Assembly: GCA_023393095.1 (NCBI GenBank)
Contig: JAEWMT010000008.1
Coordinates: 1-9,828, forward strand
Source: Bacillota bacterium
GTDB lineage: Bacteria > Bacillota > Clostridia > Lachnospirales > Lachnospiraceae
Length of the DNA: 9,828 nt
Direction of reading: 5' to 3'
The notes under the pieces: generated by a model
The model's input: the letters and a program-made list of their open reading frames with translations, nothing else
Told to the model about the DNA's origin: nothing
The model's database searches: none
In this document: piece by piece, positions 6,423-9,828 of the stretch
Layout of the letters: each line of letters starts with the position of its first letter
How positions within the stretch are numbered: the first letter of the stretch is position 1
Program-made: the position numbers and the translations under genes

Positions 6423-6821
6423 TCAGACTTTGAATAATTCTCTCCAATCCAGATCTCCGCGTTCCAATGCTTTAATTAAAAGCTCAGCTGTTGCTAGATT
6501 CGTTGCTAGTGGTATATTATGTTTATCACATAACTGAAAAATATTATTAAAATCCGGCTCATGAGATTTTGGTGTTAATGGATCACGTAGGAATATCATT
6601 ATATCCATCTGGTTATGCTCAATCTGAGAACCCAGCTGCTGCTCTCCACCAAGATGTCCTGCCAGATATTTGTGGACAGAAAGATTTGTAACCTCCTCAA
6701 TCAAACGTCCGGTAGTTCCAGTAGCATATAGATTATGCTTACTTAGTATTCCTCTGTATGCAATACAGAAATTTTGCATTAATTTCTTTTTTGCATCATG
6801 AGCAATCATACCAATATTCAT
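6423..6821 (-). CDS. mgsA: Methylglyoxal synthase with Asp-to-Glu change at the catalytic site
   Basis: Methylglyoxal synthase converts dihydroxyacetone phosphate to methylglyoxal and phosphate, an overflow route beside glycolysis. The 132 residues cover the whole single-domain fold. IAHDAKKK (6-13) and YATGTTGRLIEE (32-43) hold the phosphate-binding loop, followed by AGHLGGEQQLGSQI (54-67), IFLRDPLTPKSHEPD (76-90) and IPLATNLATAELLI (103-116). By alignment with the remembered E. coli sequence, D80, H87 and D90 match D91, H98 and D101. The catalytic Asp71 (in GGDQQ) is Glu60 here, and Ser65 is Ala54. Activity may therefore be altered or lost, although the rest of the site is intact. The start at 6821 has AAGGAGGTGA directly upstream. 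It follows minE after 107 bp and could share the Min transcript; that gap contains a 7-bp hairpin but no clear promoter. Confidence 0.88.
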   Translation of the reverse strand: MNIGMIAHDAKKKLMQNFCIAYRGILSKHNLYATGTTGRLIEEVTNLSVHKYLAGHLGGEQQLGSQIEHNQMDIMIFLRDPLTPKSHEPDFNNIFQLCDKHNIPLATNLATAELLIKALERGDLDWRELFKV

Positions 6822-6871
6822 GTTTCACCTCCTTCTGCCCTTAATATGGCTGTTTAATTATTTATACTAAG

Positions 6872-6900
6872 AGAATCATTTTTCATCTCCCCCTGATTCT
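6872..6900 (-). promoter_or_regulatory. Hairpin with G-rich loop between minE and mgsA
   Basis: AGAATCA (6900-6894) and TGATTCT (6878-6872) form a perfect 7-bp stem around a 15-nt loop that contains GGGGGAG directly before an ATG. The ORF from that ATG is only 10 codons (MKNDSLSINN). The hairpin lacks a U tract and lies 51-79 nt upstream of the mgsA start. It may influence processing or expression of mgsA, or may be chance; the short ORF is probably not a gene. Confidence 0.25.
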
Positions 6901-6928
6901 TTGTTGCTGCAGTCTGCTGTGTATTTCC

Positions 6929-7204
6929 TTACTTCTTAGAATTCTTCATATCCTTAATCGGGATATTGGCGAATAGAGCAGGCACGCTGCCGTTATTTGT
7001 TTCTGATTCCGTCTGTGTAATTTTAATATCCAGTCCATCCAAATCTATCTCTATATATTTTGAAATGACTGAAATTATATCATTCTTAATTTGTTCCATA
7101 ATTTCCGGTGAGCATCCCGCACGGTCAGAGACTAAAACTAGTTTCAATCTGTCTTTTGCTATGCTTCCGGTTCCTTTTTTCTTAAAGAAATCCGCAAAAC
7201 CCAT
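6929..7204 (-). CDS. minE: MinE, topological specificity factor of the Min system
   Basis: MinE stimulates the MinD ATPase and drives MinCD off the membrane, restricting the division inhibitor to the poles. At 91 residues it has normal length. The N-terminal GFADFFKKKGTG is the membrane-targeting segment. AKDRLKLVLVSDRAGCSPEIMEQIKNDIISVISKYIEID (about 16-54) is the anti-MinCD region, and the remainder (LDIKITQTESETNNGSVPAL) is the C-terminal dimerisation domain. The start at 7204 is 11 bp after the minD stop and is served by a GGGGGTGG-type ribosome binding site overlapping that gap, so expression is coupled to minD. Its presence means the cell uses an E. coli-like MinE system rather than only the DivIVA/MinJ arrangement of Bacillus. 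Confidence 0.95.
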   Translation of the reverse strand: MGFADFFKKKGTGSIAKDRLKLVLVSDRAGCSPEIMEQIKNDIISVISKYIEIDLDGLDIKITQTESETNNGSVPALFANIPIKDMKNSKK

Positions 7205-7215
7205 AATGCCACCCC

Positions 7216-8007
7216 CTAATTCTTCTTACGTTTGTTAAAGAGTTTACCGAATATACTCTGCTTTTCCTCCAAGTTGAGAAATGGTACTTCCTCACCGATT
7301 ATTCTTTTGCAGATATTCATGTAAGCTTTCCCCGCAAGTGTATCATTGCCAACTAAAGGTTCACCCTGATTTGTTGAAATAACGATATTCTCGTCATCCG
7401 GTACAATTCCGATTAAGTCAACTGCAAGAATTTCACAAACATCCTCACTAGACATCATATCACCACGTTTTACCATATCCATACGAATACGGTTTACAAT
7501 CAGATTTGTCTGCTTCATATCATTTGCTTCCAATAATCCGATGATACGATCCGCATCTCTTACTGCGGATACCTCGGGAGTTGTAACAACTAATGCTCTG
7601 TCAGCTCCTGCGATTGCATTCTTAAAACCTTGCTCAATTCCTGCAGGACAGTCCATTAATATGTAATCAAATTCATCTTTTAGCTCATCAGCTAGCTTTT
7701 TCATCTGCTCCGGGGTAACGGCATTTTTATCTCTGGTCTGAGCAGATGGTAATAAATATAGATTGGGATAACGCTTATCCTTAATTAAGGCATTTCTGAT
7801 TCTACAGGTACCTTCAATTACATCAACCAGATTATATACGATACGATTTTCTAGACCCATAACTACATCAAGATTTCTCAATCCGATATCAGTATCAATT
7901 AATACAACTTTCTTATCCAGCATTGCTAAACCTGTTCCGACATTTGCGGTTGTTGTCGTTTTTCCTACTCCGCCTTTACCGGATGTTACAACGATTACTT
8001 CGCCCAT
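7216..8007 (-). CDS. minD: MinD, septum-site-determining ATPase
   Basis: MinD is a ParA/MinD-type ATPase that dimerises on the membrane with ATP and recruits MinC. The deviant Walker A KGGVGKTTT is at 11-19, with the signature lysine K11. The switch I region is VLIDTDIGLRNLDVVMGLENR (about 35-55). Walker B is FDYILMDCPAGIEQGF (about 113-128). The C-terminal 15 or so residues (KQSIFGKLFNKRKKN) form the amphipathic membrane-targeting helix. The length of 263 is typical. The ribosome binding site GGAGG (8023-8019) is 11 nt from the ATG, slightly long, and can pair with the 3' arm of a hairpin just upstream. The 239-bp gap to minC is unusual for this operon and is full of hairpins. The downstream partner minE begins 11 bp after the stop. 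Confidence 0.97.
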   Translation of the reverse strand: MGEVIVVTSGKGGVGKTTTTANVGTGLAMLDKKVVLIDTDIGLRNLDVVMGLENRIVYNLVDVIEGTCRIRNALIKDKRYPNLYLLPSAQTRDKNAVTPEQMKKLADELKDEFDYILMDCPAGIEQGFKNAIAGADRALVVTTPEVSAVRDADRIIGLLEANDMKQTNLIVNRIRMDMVKRGDMMSSEDVCEILAVDLIGIVPDDENIVISTNQGEPLVGNDTLAGKAYMNICKRIIGEEVPFLNLEEKQSIFGKLFNKRKKN

Positions 8008-8246
8008 ACTTCATCTATCCTCCATGCTTTTTCGGAGGATTTCTCCTCCTTGCTATATAATCCGAAGGATTTCTCCTTCGTGAATCCCAATATTACTTCT
8101 AAGTGTGAATTATGCTACATATAATTTACACTTAAATCCCGTGCTTTATGGTCATAATTTCTAAAGAATAGCTGCTTTTACTATTCTTCATAAGCCTCGT
8201 GTACGAGACTTCAAGCTCGCATGTTTTACCAAATCATTTACACTCT
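8008..8246 (-). repeat. Multi-hairpin intergenic element between minC and minD
   Basis: This 239-bp non-coding gap contains five consecutive inverted repeats. In minus-strand (mRNA) order they are as follows. Hairpin 1, 8211-8192: AAGTCTCG/CGAGGCTT, loop TACA, one G-U pair. Hairpin 2, 8188-8164: AAGAATAG/CTATTCTT, 9-nt loop. Hairpin 3, 8134-8100: 14-bp arms with one mismatch, 7-nt loop. Hairpin 4, 8080-8063: CGAAGGA/TCCTTCG, GAAA loop. Hairpin 5, 8049-8034: GGAGGA/TCCTCC, GAAA loop. The last two share the core GGAGAAATCC, as if one were a diverged copy of the other. None is followed by a U tract, so they are not simple terminators. A 19-codon ORF (8191-8132, MKNSKSSYSLEIMTIKHGI) crosses hairpin 2 and is probably incidental. 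Possible identities are a dispersed palindromic repeat (REP/MITE-like), an mRNA-processing or stability region that sets the MinC:MinD ratio, or a structured regulatory RNA. Confidence 0.7.
8018..8049 (-). promoter_or_regulatory. Possible translation switch at the minD ribosome binding site
   Basis: In the mRNA, GGAGGA (8049-8044), TCCTCC (8039-8034) and a second GGAGGA (8023-8018) follow one another. The middle element can pair with the first as a GAAA-tetraloop hairpin, leaving the ribosome binding site free. It can also pair with the third, which is the minD Shine-Dalgarno, across a 10-nt loop. The two pairings exclude each other. The tetraloop form should be favoured by default. The complementarity is visible; switching is inferred. 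Confidence 0.4.
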
Positions 8247-8912
8247 CTATAGATTTATATCCTGTAGCACATTTTTGTTCAAAGGTTCAATATAAATATT
8301 ACCTTCCTCTAAAAATGCTATTTTTGTTTCTTTTACTTCATCCTTGACTGGTTTATCCGGTGCCCTAGCAATCGTATCTGCAATTCTTATCTGTGTTGGG
8401 CTCATATCAAGAGCTACAACAAAGGAATTGGTGTTGCCGGTTGCACCGGCAAAGGCTGTTCCCTTTAAAGCACCCAGTATTATGATATTCCCTTTTGAGA
8501 CTACTCTTGCACCGTGATTTACATCACCAATAATGATTACACTGGTTTCAAATTCTAAGGAAGCACCGGATCTTAAAATTCCTTTATAAAATTGTCCTGT
8601 ATTATTTGATAGCTCCATCAGTCTATGTTCTAGGGTTTTATGGAATTTTTCCTGTATTTCATCATCATTATCCATTACGCATACAATATGCATATCGGCA
8701 TTTTCACCGATAATATCAAGAATCTCCTTCTGCTCTTCATTGGTCAGTTTTCTTCCTTCAAAACTGATTGCCATTTTAGCATTCTCAAAAAATTTACTGG
8801 ATTCTTTAAATTTTTCGGCAATCAGAAGCTTTAATTCATCAAAAGGCTCATCCGGGCTTAAAACTACAATGATTCCATATTTATTACCTTTTATCATAAC
8901 AGAATTATTCAT
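8247..8912 (-). CDS. minC: MinC, septum-site-determining inhibitor of FtsZ
   Basis: MinC inhibits FtsZ assembly at sites where MinD recruits it. The C-terminal beta-helix domain (about 110-185) is unmistakable: LRSGASLEFETSVIIIGDVN, HGARVVSKGNIIILGALKG, AFAGATGN and ALDMSPTQIRIADTIAR. That domain carries MinD binding and dimerisation. The N-terminal FtsZ-inhibiting domain (about 1-90) is weakly conserved, as is normal for the family. At 221 residues it matches Firmicutes MinC. The start at 8912 has AAAGGAGTGA about 5 nt upstream. The PBP2 gene ends 67 bp upstream, so the min genes probably belong to one mrdA-minCDE transcript driven from outside the window. The 239-bp hairpin-rich gap after its stop separates it from minD. 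Confidence 0.93.
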   Translation of the reverse strand: MNNSVMIKGNKYGIIVVLSPDEPFDELKLLIAEKFKESSKFFENAKMAISFEGRKLTNEEQKEILDIIGENADMHIVCVMDNDDEIQEKFHKTLEHRLMELSNNTGQFYKGILRSGASLEFETSVIIIGDVNHGARVVSKGNIIILGALKGTAFAGATGNTNSFVVALDMSPTQIRIADTIARAPDKPVKDEVKETKIAFLEEGNIYIEPLNKNVLQDINL

Positions 8913-8979
8913 TGCTTCACTCCTTTTCAGACTAATCCGAGTTTATCTTAACTAGAGATTCGGTTGCCAATTTTATTGT

Positions 8980-9828
8980 TTATTCAAAAGTAGAACTTTT
9001 ACTTACCTTACCGGTTCCATTTTTTAATAGATCTTCTGCATCAATTTTATCAAAACATACAGAGTAAATATCATTTGCAAGCTGTGCAGCATTATGTGAG
9101 GTATAGCCGTTAGGAATTACAACAGTCATAGATATCTTAGGCTCCTCATATGGAGCATAGGATACAAACAATGCATTATTCGGATATGATTTACTGATCT
9201 GTGATGTACCCGTTTTACCTGCCACCGTAATACCTAAATCTTTTAAATTTTTAAAATAAGAAGCTACAGAACCATTCTCTGCATTACAAACATCATACAT
9301 TCCTTCATGAACAGCAGACCAGGTGGAGGTCTTTATATTGCTTAATTTATGGTCAACCTTAGCTTTATTTTCTTTAATCACTTTATTGTCTTTCCCTACA
9401 ACCTTATCTAAAAGAGTAAGATCATAACATGTCCCACTGTTTGCCAAAGTTGTAACATATCTTGAAAGTTGTGTCGGGGTATATACATTAGTACCCTGCC
9501 CGATTGCCGAACGAACTGAATCCATGTCTGATATCTGTGGTTCTGCCTCACTCAGTTCAATTCCAGAGGTTTTGTTTAACCCAAACATGGATGCATATTT
9601 CTTCAACTTTGATAAACCCAAGTTCGAATCATATTGACCTATATTACCATTACTTAAGCGCCAGCCCATATCAAAGAAATAATAGTTACAGGAAACCTCT
9701 AACGCTTCCATCAGGTTAACATGACCATGGTTTTTAGTACATTTTGGAGCCTGGGTCTTACTTACTTTCGTAAATGTAACTTCATCTTTAAGCGATTTAA
9801 TAGGATCAACTACCCCTTCCTCCATGGC
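8980..9828 (-). CDS. mrdA: Penicillin-binding protein 2, C-terminal transpeptidase part (cut by window edge)
   Basis: This is the last 282 or so codons of a class B penicillin-binding protein; the frame stays open through the window edge, so the ATG near 9825 is internal, not a start. The SxN motif is SCN in LMEALEVSCNYYFFDMGWRL, and the KTG motif is in VAGKTGTSQISKSYPNNALF (around 9216-9205). The catalytic S-x-x-K lies beyond the edge. IGQGTNVYTPTQLSRYVTTLANSGT, between the two motifs, is typical of PBP2/PBP3 transpeptidase domains. The enzyme cross-links peptidoglycan at the outer membrane face. PBP2 (rod elongation) is preferred over PBP3/FtsI because the gene precedes minCDE, the usual place of mrdA after mreBCD in clostridia. 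That choice rests on context and the upstream genes are not visible. Confidence 0.85.
   Translation of the reverse strand, partial: AMEEGVVDPIKSLKDEVTFTKVSKTQAPKCTKNHGHVNLMEALEVSCNYYFFDMGWRLSNGNIGQYDSNLGLSKLKKYASMFGLNKTSGIELSEAEPQISDMDSVRSAIGQGTNVYTPTQLSRYVTTLANSGTCYDLTLLDKVVGKDNKVIKENKAKVDHKLSNIKTSTWSAVHEGMYDVCNAENGSVASYFKNLKDLGITVAGKTGTSQISKSYPNNALFVSYAPYEEPKISMTVVIPNGYTSHNAAQLANDIYSVCFDKIDAEDLLKNGTGKVSKSSTFE

Noticed and set aside
6966..7238. A plus-strand open frame of 90 codons opposite minE.
   Set aside because: It is the antisense shadow of minE and the minD end, with no family resemblance.
8132..8191. A 19-codon ORF in the minC-minD gap (MKNSKSSYSLEIMTIKHGI) with GAGG 3 nt upstream of its ATG.
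   Set aside because: It runs through hairpin 2 and stops at the edge of hairpin 3, and its ribosome binding site is inside hairpin 1. The structure explains the sequence better than a peptide does.
8034..8211. A CRISPR array, suggested by repeated short palindromes.
   Set aside because: The hairpins differ in sequence and length, are not evenly spaced, and have no constant repeat or spacers.

Overview
The window is AT-rich Firmicutes DNA. Gene content and order point to an anaerobic clostridium, most likely in or near the Lachnospiraceae: an oscillator-type Min system (minC-minD-minE) next to a PBP2 gene, together with the Gram-positive division genes sepF and ylmH. This assignment is by family recognition only and no search was run. 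Nearly every gene is on the minus strand; the one convincing plus-strand gene is a small DUF378 membrane protein at 4502-4699.

Read in transcription order (high to low coordinates), the window opens with the 3' part of the PBP2 gene mrdA, then minC, minD, minE and mgsA (methylglyoxal synthase). These are the elongation and division-site genes. A lipoprotein D,D-carboxypeptidase (dacA-like) and a small P-loop protein follow, the latter with its own good promoter. The DUF378 gene lies between a bidirectional-looking hairpin terminator and a divergent promoter region. A second minus-strand block then starts from a clear sigma-A promoter: a HlyD-like single-pass membrane protein, yggS (PLP-binding protein), sepF (FtsZ membrane anchor) and ylmH (S4 RNA-binding protein). 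Last comes the 5' part of aroB (3-dehydroquinate synthase), cut by the window edge. The common theme is envelope growth and septum placement.

The least ordinary parts are non-coding or subtle. (1) The 239-bp gap between minC and minD, in an otherwise tight operon, holds five consecutive hairpins. Two of them are related GAAA-tetraloop hairpins, and the last can exchange pairing with the minD ribosome binding site. (2) The yggS reading frame ends early through an apparent 2-nt deletion; the missing conserved C-terminus is still readable in the next frame. (3) The strong Shine-Dalgarno sequence of aroB is 45 nt from its start codon, but a 7-bp hairpin would bring the two to normal spacing. (4) MgsA has Glu where the family has its catalytic Asp. 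(5) Several start codons are better placed inside the longest ORFs, notably a TTG start for the HlyD-like gene. I saw no rRNA, tRNA, CRISPR array, transposase or phage gene, and no gene-free stretch longer than 300 bp.
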